Source of the DNA: Hanamia caeni
GTDB lineage: Bacteria > Bacteroidota > Bacteroidia > Chitinophagales > Chitinophagaceae
Length of the DNA: 64,000 bases
Direction of reading: 5' to 3'
Assembly (NCBI RefSeq): GCF_003721595.1
Contig: NZ_RJJR01000001.1
Coordinates: 1 to 64,000, forward strand
The notes under the pieces are model-generated. The model did no database searches, was not told where the DNA came from, and worked only from the letters and a program-made list of their open reading frames with translations. A program made the translations under genes and the position numbers. Every line of letters starts with the position of its first letter. The first letter of the stretch is position 1. This document shows positions 55,745-64,000 of the stretch, one piece after another.

Positions 55745-55805
55745 GATGCATTTTCAGAAGTATTAAAAGCAGATGCACATTAGCCTAAAGCAACTGCAAA
55801 GGCTA

Positions 55806-57974
55806 CTAGAACTTTGCGCTAATCCCAACATAAAAACTTCTTCCAATTGATGGAATGATTCCGGGTCCCGGGTACTCATCTGCACGCAGCGTAAAGTATT
55901 TTTTATCAGCAATATTATTCATACCGGCTTTTAAAGAATAGCGTTTAACCTTATACGTTACACTTGCGTCTAAAACCGTGTAAGCAGGTATGTATCCTGC
56001 AACAGGATCAGAACTTATTTTTGTATTGGTTGCATCGCCATAAGCATCTCCATTGTTGCTCATTTCAAAAGTCGCCGACAGCCGGTTGTCATGATAAGTC
56101 ACACCAATTCTATTGATATATTTTGCCGCAGTTTCAACCCTGTTTCCTTTAAATTCCCCACTTGTATATTTAGCGCTGATCAAAGCCAGTGAATTAAAAA
56201 TATTCAATCCCTTTTTAGAATGGCTGTTTAAATATTTCAGGAGATTAAACTCTACATAACTCTCCAAACCCTTGTGAATACTATTTGCCACGTTGGTTCT
56301 TAAAGTATATTGATTTGAGGATCCGGGATTCATTAATACAGTTCCAATCCGGTTATAGTAAGCGATATAAAACAATCCAATATCAAAATTCAGATAGTTC
56401 TTAACCGTACCCCTGTAGCCCAAATCAGCATTGAATCCCTTTGCGTCCTTCAGATTTTGATCAATTTTTGATGTCACACCGATGGGTGTGAGCTCGGAAT
56501 AAGAAATGGGCCGGTAAGCCTGGCTGATATTTGCATACGCATTGGTATAGCCTGTTGTTTTATATTCAAGTCCTAACCCCAAAAGGGGCAGGTACCTGTT
56601 GCGGCTTTCATTTGCAATAAGCCGCACTTCATCACTCTCTTTATATCCCTTACTGGTGCTTCTTATATATTCAAAACGAAACCCCGGAGTAATACTAAAC
56701 TTGTCATTAACCCTAAAAATATTTTCTATAAAAGGGGCCATGTTTGTCGTGGTGAAATCGATATTCTTTTCATATTCACCGGTAATGGAAAGATCGAAAT
56801 CAGTACCTGTTGTGCCTTCACCTCCACTTTGTTTTTTAAACCAGGCATAACTATATCTTAATCCTCCTCCCAGAGTGTTTTTCATTCTTCCAAATGTATA
56901 ATCATAGGTCAGCCGCACTTCGGTGGTAGCATTGTTCATGTCTTCGTTTTCTACTTCACGGTTCACATATTCTCCCGTAACAGGATCTTTTTCATCCAAA
57001 GCTGCAGCACCGCCGTCTTCATTGCGCCAAACGAGGGCACGGTTGCTGAACATGAGAGAAGATTTAATGCTTAAAAATGTTTGTGGGGTAATGTTATAAT
57101 TGACATAACCGGTTACAATATTCCAAGGGCTTTTTAACCAGTTCCTGCTTCTGAAAGAACTACGAGGATTTGCGTTAAACATGCTGTCTGTAAGCCCTCC
57201 AGGCATTTTAATCCTGTTACGAAGAAGGGTATATTCTACTCCCGCATTTAATTTTTCAGAAGGGGTAAATTGTATTTTTCCAAATGCGGATAACTGCCAT
57301 TGTTGGCTATTGGGCCGCCACCCGTTCATGGTTCTAATTTGAGCAAAACCATAATAACTGAGCTTGTTGAGGGTGCCGCCAATAGAATTGAAGGTGTTGA
57401 ACAGGCCAAAGCTTCCACCTGTTTCGGAAGTATTCCATTCGAATTTTTTATCTTTTGGTGCTTCATTCAATACATAATTGATCATGCCTCCAAACTGAGA
57501 GCCATATTGCAAGGAAGCTGCGCCACGAACCATTTCTATTCTGCTCACCGCTTCCATTGGAGGAAGATAATAGGATTCATTATAACCAAAAACATCACCG
57601 CTGATATTGTACCCATTTTGCCGGGTGTTCATTTCGATACTTTGCATTGGGTTAAGCCCCCGGGTTGAAATTCCGTTTGCAGTGAAACCACCGGTCTCTG
57701 ATTCGACGATATTAAGCCCGGGAATTCGTCCGAGGATTTGTCTTGTGTTATTGACCGCTTTATTTGCGTCAAGGCTATCAACCATTATCACTTCATTTTT
57801 TTTGCCGGCGTAAATAATACCGTCTTTTACATCCGGCATATGACCTGTTCCTCTAACAGTCTTTATTTTGTTTACAATAATTTCTTTCAAAGAGATCGTT
57901 TTCGTGCTGTCTTTTTTTTGTCCAAATAATACGAGTGGCAATAATGCAATAAATAATATCAGCGTATGTTTCAT
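55806..57974 (-). CDS. TonB-dependent receptor, ferric-citrate/FecA-like
   Basis: 722 residues. Signal peptide (cleavage near LFGQ), no carboxypeptidase-like domain. The plug (about 30-180) has ILGRIPGLNIVE, STRGLNPMQSIEMN and IEMVRGAASLQYG, and a 22-strand barrel follows, ending in Phe with YVGISAKF. Closest in style to Fe3+-dicitrate receptors, including FxPRxSFRSRNW-like repeats in the barrel. It imports a metal chelate across the outer membrane. It is divergent from the copper-type efflux operon, so copper or another metal chelate is possible; the substrate is not proved. Confidence 0.88.
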   Translation of the reverse strand: MKHTLILFIALLPLVLFGQKKDSTKTISLKEIIVNKIKTVRGTGHMPDVKDGIIYAGKKNEVIMVDSLDANKAVNNTRQILGRIPGLNIVESETGGFTANGISTRGLNPMQSIEMNTRQNGYNISGDVFGYNESYYLPPMEAVSRIEMVRGAASLQYGSQFGGMINYVLNEAPKDKKFEWNTSETGGSFGLFNTFNSIGGTLNKLSYYGFAQIRTMNGWRPNSQQWQLSAFGKIQFTPSEKLNAGVEYTLLRNRIKMPGGLTDSMFNANPRSSFRSRNWLKSPWNIVTGYVNYNITPQTFLSIKSSLMFSNRALVWRNEDGGAAALDEKDPVTGEYVNREVENEDMNNATTEVRLTYDYTFGRMKNTLGGGLRYSYAWFKKQSGGEGTTGTDFDLSITGEYEKNIDFTTTNMAPFIENIFRVNDKFSITPGFRFEYIRSTSKGYKESDEVRLIANESRNRYLPLLGLGLEYKTTGYTNAYANISQAYRPISYSELTPIGVTSKIDQNLKDAKGFNADLGYRGTVKNYLNFDIGLFYIAYYNRIGTVLMNPGSSNQYTLRTNVANSIHKGLESYVEFNLLKYLNSHSKKGLNIFNSLALISAKYTSGEFKGNRVETAAKYINRIGVTYHDNRLSATFEMSNNGDAYGDATNTKISSDPVAGYIPAYTVLDASVTYKVKRYSLKAGMNNIADKKYFTLRADEYPGPGIIPSIGRSFYVGISAKF

Positions 57975-58433
57975 GATTTCCTAATTAATTATAAAGTGCG
58001 GCAAAAATGAATTAACGACCAATGTATTATTTATGAAATCGGGAAATATGTTTACGATATCGGGAAAAGAACAAGAGAAGCTTAAAATTTTATTGGTTGT
58101 CTGATAATCACTTTGAAAATTTAAACCAAACTTTTTCTTTGATAATAAATTATTTATTACAGAAAATGGCATGTGGTCAGGGAAATAAAAAAAGAACTCT
58201 GGATAGTACCGACCACGAGTTTAACTAACGTGAAGGAGGAAATTAAAGTAGTTTCTTTTAAAAGATTTTTTTCTCTTTTTACAAGTAGAATTTTATCATC
58301 CAGCTGAATGATTAAAATCATTATTTTAAAGGTCGCATCTTTTCTATTTTTTGTAAAAAAGAGTGAATAAATCCTCCAATAAAAGCCCTGTTTAAACAGG
58401 AGTTTTGTAAATAACTTTACCTTTGCCTTGATC
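57975..58433. other. Divergent regulatory region between TonB receptor and metal-efflux operon
   Basis: 459 bp without a gene. ATCGGGAAA occurs twice (58038-58046 and 58059-58067), 21 bp apart. A perfect palindrome lies at 58387-58400 and an exact -7 box at 58418-58425. On the minus strand CATTTTTG (58000-58007), one base off the -7 consensus, may serve the receptor gene. Confidence 0.45.
58387..58425 (+). promoter_or_regulatory. Operator-like palindrome and -7 box of the metal-efflux operon
   Basis: CCTGTTTAAACAGG (58387-58400) is a perfect 14-bp palindrome, flanked by AAAA and TTTT that extend the symmetry after a 2-bp mismatch. The exact -7 element TACCTTTG (58418-58425) begins 17 bp later, so the palindrome covers the -33 region. 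The position suits a repressor or metal-responsive activator. Confidence 0.5.
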
Positions 58434-58820
58434 GTGAAAAAAATTTTCGCAATATTGCTTCTTTCCATTTATTCCTTATCCACTTTAGGATTAAGTTTAA
58501 AAAGTTTTTATTGTTGCGGCAATTTGAAATCAGTAACGGTTACCCTTTCACAAAATGAACACCAGAAGTGTTCCAAAGCGGATAACACAGGCGATTGCTG
58601 CAAAACAAAATATCAATTGTTCAAAGTAAAAGACAATCATTTTGCTGCTGATCACATTAGTAATCCTGTTAAACATTTTATTGAGTTAAATTTATTTACT
58701 TCTTCTTCCCAGGTAATCAATTATCCTTCTCAAGGAATTATCATTGAAAATAAAAGCAACGCGCCTCCCCTAATCTATAGCGTTCCCAATTATATTTTTA
58801 ATTGCGTTTTTAGAATCTGA
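58434..58820 (+). CDS. HYC_CC_PP-family small exported metal-associated protein
   Basis: 128 residues read from GTG at 58434. The N-terminus is then MKKIFAILLLSIYSLSTLGL, a good signal peptide; a TTG at 58428 is too close to the -7 box. Family marks are FYCCGNLKSV, DCCKTKYQLFKVKDNHF and the late NAPPLIYS, matching the HYC, CC and PP signature. These proteins are encoded beside CusA/CzcA pumps in Bacteroidota and are presumed to bind metal in the periplasm. First gene of the efflux operon. The spacer before cusA holds a 7-bp hairpin (58843-58863). Confidence 0.8.
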   Translation: MKKIFAILLLSIYSLSTLGLSLKSFYCCGNLKSVTVTLSQNEHQKCSKADNTGDCCKTKYQLFKVKDNHFAADHISNPVKHFIELNLFTSSSQVINYPSQGIIIENKSNAPPLIYSVPNYIFNCVFRI

Positions 58821-58965
58821 TTTTTTTCTTTCTATATCGTAAAAGGCTTTTTTCATAAGCCTTCTAACTGCCGTAATATACTTTCATTTACTATTCTTCT
58901 TTTTTCATAATACTCCTGACTCATGGAGCAGCCTGGAAATTAAAGGGAAAGAAAATTAATCAACA

Positions 58966-60249
58966 ATGGTTCAAAAATTAATTGAACTTTCACTTCGCAA
59001 CAGATATATTGTTTTGGCACTCGCATTGGGATTGTTTGCATGGGGAATATTTGCTGTCCAAAAAAATCCGATTGATGCCATTCCAGACCTTTCAGAAAAC
59101 CAGGTAATTGTTTTTACCGAATGGAACGGACAAAGTCCACAGGTGATGGAAGACCAGGTTACATTCCCATTGGTATCCAACCTGCAAGGGATTCCAAAAA
59201 TTAAAAACATCCGAGGCACTTCTATGTTTGGGATGAGCTTTGTGTATGTGATTTTTGAGGATGATGTAGATATTTATTGGGCACGTACAAGGGTATTAGA
59301 AAGATTAAATTATGCGCAGAGACTGCTTCCACAAGGAGTTTCACCGACCCTCGGCCCTGACGGAACAGGTGTAGGCCATGTTCTCTGGTACACTTTAGAT
59401 GCAAAAAATTTAGACCTCGGAGAACAGAGAACTTTACAGGACTGGTATATAAAATTTGCATTGCAAACGGTTCCCGGCGTTGCTGAAATAGCTTCTTTCG
59501 GTGGCTTCGAAAAGCAATATCAAATAGTAGTTGATCCTTTGAAATTGCAGTATTACAACATCTCTCTCGTGCAGGTAATGAACGCAGTAAAAGCGAATAA
59601 TAATGACGTAGGCGGAAGAAAATTTGAGATGAGCAACATGTCTTACATCATTCGCGGGATGGGTTATATAAAAGATAAAGAAGACATCGGAAATATTGGT
59701 ATCGCCAACAACAACGGTATTCCGGTTCGTGTAAAAGATATCGGCAATGTTCAGTTAGGCGGTGCGGAGCGGTTAGGAATTTTTGATGAAAATGGAAATG
59801 GAGAAGTTGTCGGAGGTATTGTAGTTATGCGCTATGGAGAGAACGCTGACAATGTGATCAAAGCTGTAAAAGCAAAAATGAAAATTGTTGAAAAAGGTTT
59901 GCCTGCTGGCGTCCATTTTAAATTTGCATACGACCGCAGTACATTAATTGAAGCGGCTATTGAAAATATCAAAGAAAAATTAATAGAAGAAATCATAGCC
60001 GTATCACTCATTGTTTTACTCTTTTTATTTCACTGGCGAAGCGCTTTGAACATCATCATTCAAATTCCCATCACGATTGCCATCAGTTTTATTTTGTTGA
60101 ATGCATTTGGTGTTTCATCCAATATAATGTCTTTAACAGGAATTGCACTGGCCATCGGAGTAATCGTTGACAATGGAATCATCATGTCAGAAAACGCGTA
60201 TCACAATTTGTCGCAGTGGCAAAATGATCCTGCCAATAAATCAAACTAA
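58966..60249 (+). CDS. cusA: CusA/CzcA heavy-metal RND pump, N-terminal part
   Basis: 427 residues against about 1040 for a complete pump. It has helix 1 (IVLALALGLFAWGIFAVQ), the porter landmarks DAIPDLSENQVIV and GTSMFGMSFVYVIFED, then helices 2-4 ending with GIALAIGVIVDNGIIMSENA. It stops with TAA at 60247 in the loop after helix 4. The next frame, 2 nt on and shifted by -1, continues with helix 5, so this is one pump divided in two. A lost A in the run at 60243-60245 would explain it. Together they would export Cu(I)/Ag(I) or Co/Zn/Cd from periplasm to outside with the TolC-like and CusB-like partners downstream. Confidence 0.9.
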   Translation: MVQKLIELSLRNRYIVLALALGLFAWGIFAVQKNPIDAIPDLSENQVIVFTEWNGQSPQVMEDQVTFPLVSNLQGIPKIKNIRGTSMFGMSFVYVIFEDDVDIYWARTRVLERLNYAQRLLPQGVSPTLGPDGTGVGHVLWYTLDAKNLDLGEQRTLQDWYIKFALQTVPGVAEIASFGGFEKQYQIVVDPLKLQYYNISLVQVMNAVKANNNDVGGRKFEMSNMSYIIRGMGYIKDKEDIGNIGIANNNGIPVRVKDIGNVQLGGAERLGIFDENGNGEVVGGIVVMRYGENADNVIKAVKAKMKIVEKGLPAGVHFKFAYDRSTLIEAAIENIKEKLIEEIIAVSLIVLLFLFHWRSALNIIIQIPITIAISFILLNAFGVSSNIMSLTGIALAIGVIVDNGIIMSENAYHNLSQWQNDPANKSN

Positions 60250-60251
60250 AA

Positions 60252-62192
60252 ATGGAAAATATTTTCAAAAAGGTTTTGCCTGAAAAGAATTATTTAAAAA
60301 TTCCGGAAGATGTAAGAAGGCGTATTATTGAAGTTTCCTGTAAGCAGGTTTCAAGAGGCGTATTTTTTTCAACCGTTATTATTATTGCTTCTTTTCTCCC
60401 GATATTTTTATTGACCGGCCAGGAAGGAAAATTATTTGCGCCACTGGCTTATACCAAAACATTTATCATTGCTGTAGATGCGATTCTTGTTTTAACGCTG
60501 ACCCCAGTGTTAATCTCCTTTTTCATGAAAGGAAAATTCACGCCGGAAAGTGCCAACCCACTCAACCGGGGGCTACAAAAAATATATGAACCGCTCGTGC
60601 GCCTGTGCATCAAATGGCGCAAAACAACGATCGCTGTGAATATTATTGCTTTGCTGGTGAGCATCCCGTTAATAATGAGCCTGGGTAAAGAATTTATGCC
60701 GCCGCTGGATGAAGGTTCTATCTTATTTATGCCGGTGATGATGCCGGACGTTTCTAATACCGAGGTAAAAAGAATATTACAGATCCAGGATAAAATCATT
60801 GCTTCTGTTCCCGAGGTAGAAAATGTTTTGGGCAAAGCCGGAAGAGCCAATACCGCAACTGATAATTCGCCGATTAACATGATTGAGACTATTGTTTTAT
60901 TAAAGCCAAAATCGCAATGGAGAGCCGGTATAACAAAAGAAGACATTGTAAATGAGCTAAACAGCAAATTACAAATTCCGGGTGTTACAAACGGGTTTAC
61001 GCAGCCAATTATTAACCGGATCAATATGCTGTCCACCGGCATCCGCACTGATGTTGGAATAAAAGTATTTGGGCAGAACCTGGATACCATTTATCAATTT
61101 TCCCAAAAAATAAAAAATGAATTGACAGGAATAAACGGGGTTAAAGATCTGTATGTGGAACCCATTACCGGGGGAAAATATATTGACATAAAAATAAAGC
61201 GTGAAGAAATAAGCCGCTACGGTTTAAGTGTAGATGATGTAAACGCAGTTGTGCAAAGCGCTTTGGGAGGAATGAAGCTGACGACTACCATTGAAGGCCG
61301 CCAACGATTTTCAGTAGTTGCGCGCTACGCCCAGGATTTTCGCGATAATATGGAAGCCTTAAAAAATTTGCAGGTGCAAACCACGCAGTTTGGGCCTATT
61401 CCTTTGCAGGCGGTTGCAGATATTTCAATTTCAGAAGGGCCGCCAATGATTAATTCAGAAAATGCATTGCTGCGCGGAACTGTTTTATTTAATGTACGCG
61501 ACAGAGACCTGGCGGGAACTGTGAAGGAAGCACAAAGCAGGCTAAATACCATGCTTACCAAATTACCTAAAGGTTATTATATAGATTGGAGCGGCCAGTA
61601 TGAAAATTTAATAAGCAGTGAAAGAACATTGAAGATCATTTTGCCAATTGTGCTGGTTATCATTTTTGTATCCATGTATTTTGCTTTTCATTCTGTGAGG
61701 GAAGCATTGTTAAGCCTGATTTCTATTCCTTTCGCATTAATTGGTGGCGCTTTTATGATTTATTTCTGGGGAGTAAATTTATCTGTTGCGGTTGCCGTAG
61801 GATTTATTGCCTTGTTTGGTTTGGCGGTGGAAACAGGAATTGTAATGGTGATCTATCTCTATGATTCTATGGAGCAGTTGATTGCAATAAAAGGCAATTC
61901 AAGCAAAACAATTACAAAGGCCGATTTGCGTGAATATGTAATTGCCGGCGCTGCCAAAAGAGTGAGGCCAAAGATAATGACAGTTTGCGTGATACTCTTT
62001 GGTTTAATTCCTATTCTGTGGAGCTCAGGAGTGGGCAGTGATGTGATGAAACCCATCGTTCTTCCGATGATTGGAGGAGTACTTACTTCAGCAATTCATA
62101 TTCTTTTAGTAACGCCAATTATTTTTTTAATGAGTAAAGAATATGAATTAAAAAAATATGGAAAAATTGAAGTACCTAATGTAAAACATTAA
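60252..62192 (+). CDS. cusA: CusA/CzcA heavy-metal RND pump, C-terminal part
   Basis: 646 residues continuing the pump from helix 5 (GVFFSTVIIIASFLPIFLLT) through the second porter domain and helices 7-12. Landmarks: GKEFMPPLDEGSILFMP, EVENVLGKAGRANTATD, and in the membrane FIALFGLAVETGIVMVIYLY. It begins with an ATG 2 nt after the stop of the N-terminal part. That ATG may allow reinitiation, but the residues just before it (frame open from 60240) suggest a former in-frame join. No further damage is seen, so the lesion is recent, a sequence error, or bypassed by recoding. Confidence 0.9.
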   Translation: MENIFKKVLPEKNYLKIPEDVRRRIIEVSCKQVSRGVFFSTVIIIASFLPIFLLTGQEGKLFAPLAYTKTFIIAVDAILVLTLTPVLISFFMKGKFTPESANPLNRGLQKIYEPLVRLCIKWRKTTIAVNIIALLVSIPLIMSLGKEFMPPLDEGSILFMPVMMPDVSNTEVKRILQIQDKIIASVPEVENVLGKAGRANTATDNSPINMIETIVLLKPKSQWRAGITKEDIVNELNSKLQIPGVTNGFTQPIINRINMLSTGIRTDVGIKVFGQNLDTIYQFSQKIKNELTGINGVKDLYVEPITGGKYIDIKIKREEISRYGLSVDDVNAVVQSALGGMKLTTTIEGRQRFSVVARYAQDFRDNMEALKNLQVQTTQFGPIPLQAVADISISEGPPMINSENALLRGTVLFNVRDRDLAGTVKEAQSRLNTMLTKLPKGYYIDWSGQYENLISSERTLKIILPIVLVIIFVSMYFAFHSVREALLSLISIPFALIGGAFMIYFWGVNLSVAVAVGFIALFGLAVETGIVMVIYLYDSMEQLIAIKGNSSKTITKADLREYVIAGAAKRVRPKIMTVCVILFGLIPILWSSGVGSDVMKPIVLPMIGGVLTSAIHILLVTPIIFLMSKEYELKKYGKIEVPNVKH

Positions 62193-62195
62193 ATC

Positions 62196-63443
62196 ATGAA
62201 ACGTTTAATAATCAAAATCCTTGTTATTTGTTTGTTTACTGCAAATGTTTATGGGCAGGAGAAGATGACCCTTGAAAATATGTTTTCCATAATTCAAAAA
62301 AATCATCCGGAAGTAAAAATGTATGACGCGCAAATCCGTTCCCTTGATGAAGCGGCCAAAGGCGCTAAAAGCTGGCCGGTGCCTGAATTTGGTGCAGGTT
62401 TTTTTATGACCCCTTATAATTTAAATCTTACGAAAGCCATGGGTTCGCAAAACGGAGTGGGTTCATTTACGCTTTCTGCATCGCAAATGTTTCCCAACAA
62501 AAAAGAACAAAATGCAAACGAATTATACATGCAGGCTTTATCAGCAGTTAATAAACAAAACAAAAAAACTGCTTTAAATGAATTGTATGCTGATGCAAAA
62601 AAGAATTACTACGATTGGTTGGTCATTGAAAAGAAATTAACCGTGCTGGATGATAATGAAAAGCTGCTCAATTTTATGATACAAAGCACAGAGCTGCGTT
62701 ATAAAAATAACCTGGGAAAATTAAATGCTTACTACAAAGCCAAAGGCGAATTAGGCAAAATAGAAAACCAACGTGTGGAATTAAAAAACGAGGTAAAACA
62801 AAAACAGATCATTTTAAACACCTTAATGAACCGCAACAAGGATGAAAATTTTATGATTGATACCAATTATGCAATTAAAAGCTACGCTTCAATTGACATC
62901 AATTATTTAACCGAAGCACGAAGCGATATTAAAGCCGTAGCACAGGATTTACAAATAAATCAGCTTCAATTGAATCTTGAAAAAGCGAAGCAACTGCCGC
63001 AGTTTGGATTGCAATACCAACACATGTTTGGCTTTGGAAAATCGCCCTGGCTTTTCACTTTAATGGCGACAGTAAAAATTCCATTAGCGCCGTGGTCATC
63101 CGGTTATTATAAGGCAGGCATTGAAAGTTTAAAATGGAAAGAAAAATCGTTTGAAGCGCAAAAACAAATAATTATAAACCAGGCTTCCGGCGAAGCAGAA
63201 GGTTTGCTTTCTTCTATCAACAGTAAAAAAAAGCAGTTGCAATTATTTAGTGAAAATATTATTCCTGCATTGAAAAAGAATTACCAGGTTATGCAACTGG
63301 CTTATGAACAAAATACGGGAGGATTATTTGAGTTGTTCGACGCATGGCAAGCCCTGAATATCACTGAGCTCGATTACCTTGATCAGTTACAGGAATTATT
63401 AAATCTCCAGGTGCAGTTGGATAAAGTACTGCAGCAAAAATGA
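62196..63443 (+). CDS. TolC-family outer-membrane efflux channel (CusC-like)
   Basis: 415 residues. Signal peptide (cleavage near VYGQ), then two repeats of long alpha-helical barrel segments and short membrane strands: LENMFSIIQKNHPEVKMYDA opens the first half, ARSDIKAVAQDLQINQLQL the second, and the C-terminal helix has GLFELFDAWQALNITELDYL. The form with a long coiled middle is usual for metal-efflux OMFs in Bacteroidota. It starts 3 bp after the pump gene and ends 1 bp before the adaptor gene, so the operon is tight. Confidence 0.93.
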   Translation: MKRLIIKILVICLFTANVYGQEKMTLENMFSIIQKNHPEVKMYDAQIRSLDEAAKGAKSWPVPEFGAGFFMTPYNLNLTKAMGSQNGVGSFTLSASQMFPNKKEQNANELYMQALSAVNKQNKKTALNELYADAKKNYYDWLVIEKKLTVLDDNEKLLNFMIQSTELRYKNNLGKLNAYYKAKGELGKIENQRVELKNEVKQKQIILNTLMNRNKDENFMIDTNYAIKSYASIDINYLTEARSDIKAVAQDLQINQLQLNLEKAKQLPQFGLQYQHMFGFGKSPWLFTLMATVKIPLAPWSSGYYKAGIESLKWKEKSFEAQKQIIINQASGEAEGLLSSINSKKKQLQLFSENIIPALKKNYQVMQLAYEQNTGGLFELFDAWQALNITELDYLDQLQELLNLQVQLDKVLQQK

Positions 63444-63444
63444 A

Positions 63445-64000
63445 ATGAATATGAACATCAGAAGATCAATCATACTAAATGTTTTTCTACTTGGCTTTGT
63501 GGTTGCTTCCTTAATATTAACAGGATGCAAAAGAAACCCGGAAAATAAAAAGGTTTCTGCAATTGCAGATACAGAATCAATTTACACCTGCCCGATGCAT
63601 CCGCAAATAAGAGAACATCATCCGGGTAATTGCCTTATTTGTGGAATGCCTTTGGTGAAAAAAGAAAATGCCAACAGGGAAATTTCACAGATTGATCTTT
63701 CCACTTTGCTTCAGTCGAACAATAATGCAGTTGTATCTTCTATGCCTGTTACAACGATGCAATTTGCAAAACAACAGATTCAACTCGAAGCTTTGGGAAG
63801 CATAGAATACGATACAAGATTTATGAAAACCATATCTGCAGGAGTTTCAGGGAGAATTGAAAAATTGTACATAAAGTACCGCTATCAGCCGGTGCACAAA
63901 GGCGATAAGATTATGAATATTTATAGCCCTGAGCTTTTGACCGGGCAGCAAAATCTTTTGTTCCTGGTAAAGCATGATCCAACAAATACAACTTTGATCA
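63445..64000 (+). CDS. cusB: CusB-like RND periplasmic adaptor, truncated by window end
   Basis: Open to the last base; 185 codons visible. Lipobox LTGC gives Cys28 as lipid anchor. A heavy-metal-binding domain follows with CPMHP (49-53) and CLICGM (63-68), the variant CxxCGM with Ile in place of the usual Pro. Then comes the membrane-fusion-protein barrel-sandwich start LEALGSIEYDTRFMKTISAG and VSGRIEKLYI, and YSPELLTGQQNLLFL begins the hairpin. It joins pump and channel and may pass metal to the pump. The next in-frame ATG, 63451, is an alternative start. Confidence 0.92.
   Translation, partial: MNMNIRRSIILNVFLLGFVVASLILTGCKRNPENKKVSAIADTESIYTCPMHPQIREHHPGNCLICGMPLVKKENANREISQIDLSTLLQSNNNAVVSSMPVTTMQFAKQQIQLEALGSIEYDTRFMKTISAGVSGRIEKLYIKYRYQPVHKGDKIMNIYSPELLTGQQNLLFLVKHDPTNTTLI

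Larger units (their letters stand above)
55335..55805. other. Spacer holding a gene remnant and a long hairpin
   Basis: 471 bp between the convergent GH15 and TonB receptor genes. It contains the sugar-dehydrogenase remnant at 55541-55660 and a 12-bp perfect hairpin at 55695-55744. The part 55335-55500 shows nothing recognisable. Confidence 0.5.

Noticed and set aside
60235..60252. Programmed -1 frameshift signal in cusA
   Set aside because: No X XXY YYZ slippery heptamer or downstream stem is evident near the stop; kept only as one of several explanations.
60449..61090. 213-residue antisense open frame inside the cusA C-part
   Set aside because: Mirror frame of a strongly conserved coding sequence; composition shows no protein features and no start context.

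Overview
The window reads as chromosome of a member of the Bacteroidota, most like the Chitinophagaceae. The evidence is a SusC/SusD pair, a TamL-type lipoprotein form of TamA, a two-domain ClpB, many short-signal-peptide lipoproteins, AT-rich spacers, few Shine-Dalgarno sequences and several exact copies of the Bacteroidota -7 element TAnnTTTG close to start codons. I see no rRNA, tRNA, CRISPR array, insertion sequence or prophage. The last gene runs off the right end.

Layout: 0.3-2.0 kb holds carA and aroQ (pyrimidine/arginine and shikimate pathways), ended by a terminator. 2.0-13.6 kb holds a seven-PAS sensor kinase with a degenerate receiver domain, an AHSA1-like protein, an MFS carrier, a stress-type protein, a secreted esterase, and a divergent tamL / rRNA-type 2'-O-methyltransferase pair. 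13.7-24.4 kb is a glycan-utilisation locus: ROK regulator with a perfect inverted-repeat operator candidate, SusC, SusD, an FG-GAP protein with one haem c motif, and a GH3 glycosidase with a PA14 insert. 24.6-28.4 kb has clpB and queG.

28.4-33.0 kb is a small envelope regulon on the minus strand: an ECF sigma factor, a protein with an inner-membrane helix and a beta-barrel-like C-terminus, two lipoproteins and an outer-membrane protein. The same two-block element, ATGCAACG-N12-CArTkGTCAA, lies upstream of three of these genes, including the sigma gene itself. I read it as the sigma factor's own promoter.

33.1-45.0 kb mixes housekeeping genes (bioA, folK) with accessory ones: a secreted paralogue pair, an orphan ABC-2 permease, a RES-Xre toxin-antitoxin pair, a catalase-like protein, and a two-gene conflict-type module. 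In that module a SIR2-like domain is fused to a TIR domain, followed 5 bp later by a membrane-anchored STAND NTPase. This is the best candidate for an undescribed (probably anti-phage) system.

45.0-55.7 kb has a TPR histidine kinase with its LuxR-type regulator, an OmpA-family protein, a TlpA-like thioredoxin, a half-length asparaginase, a membrane protein with a GH15 glucoamylase, and a short remnant of a PQQ sugar dehydrogenase. 55.8-64.0 kb has a FecA-like TonB receptor and, divergently, a copper/heavy-metal efflux operon: an HYC_CC_PP peptide, CusA split by a frame change, a TolC-like channel and a CusB-like adaptor cut by the window edge.
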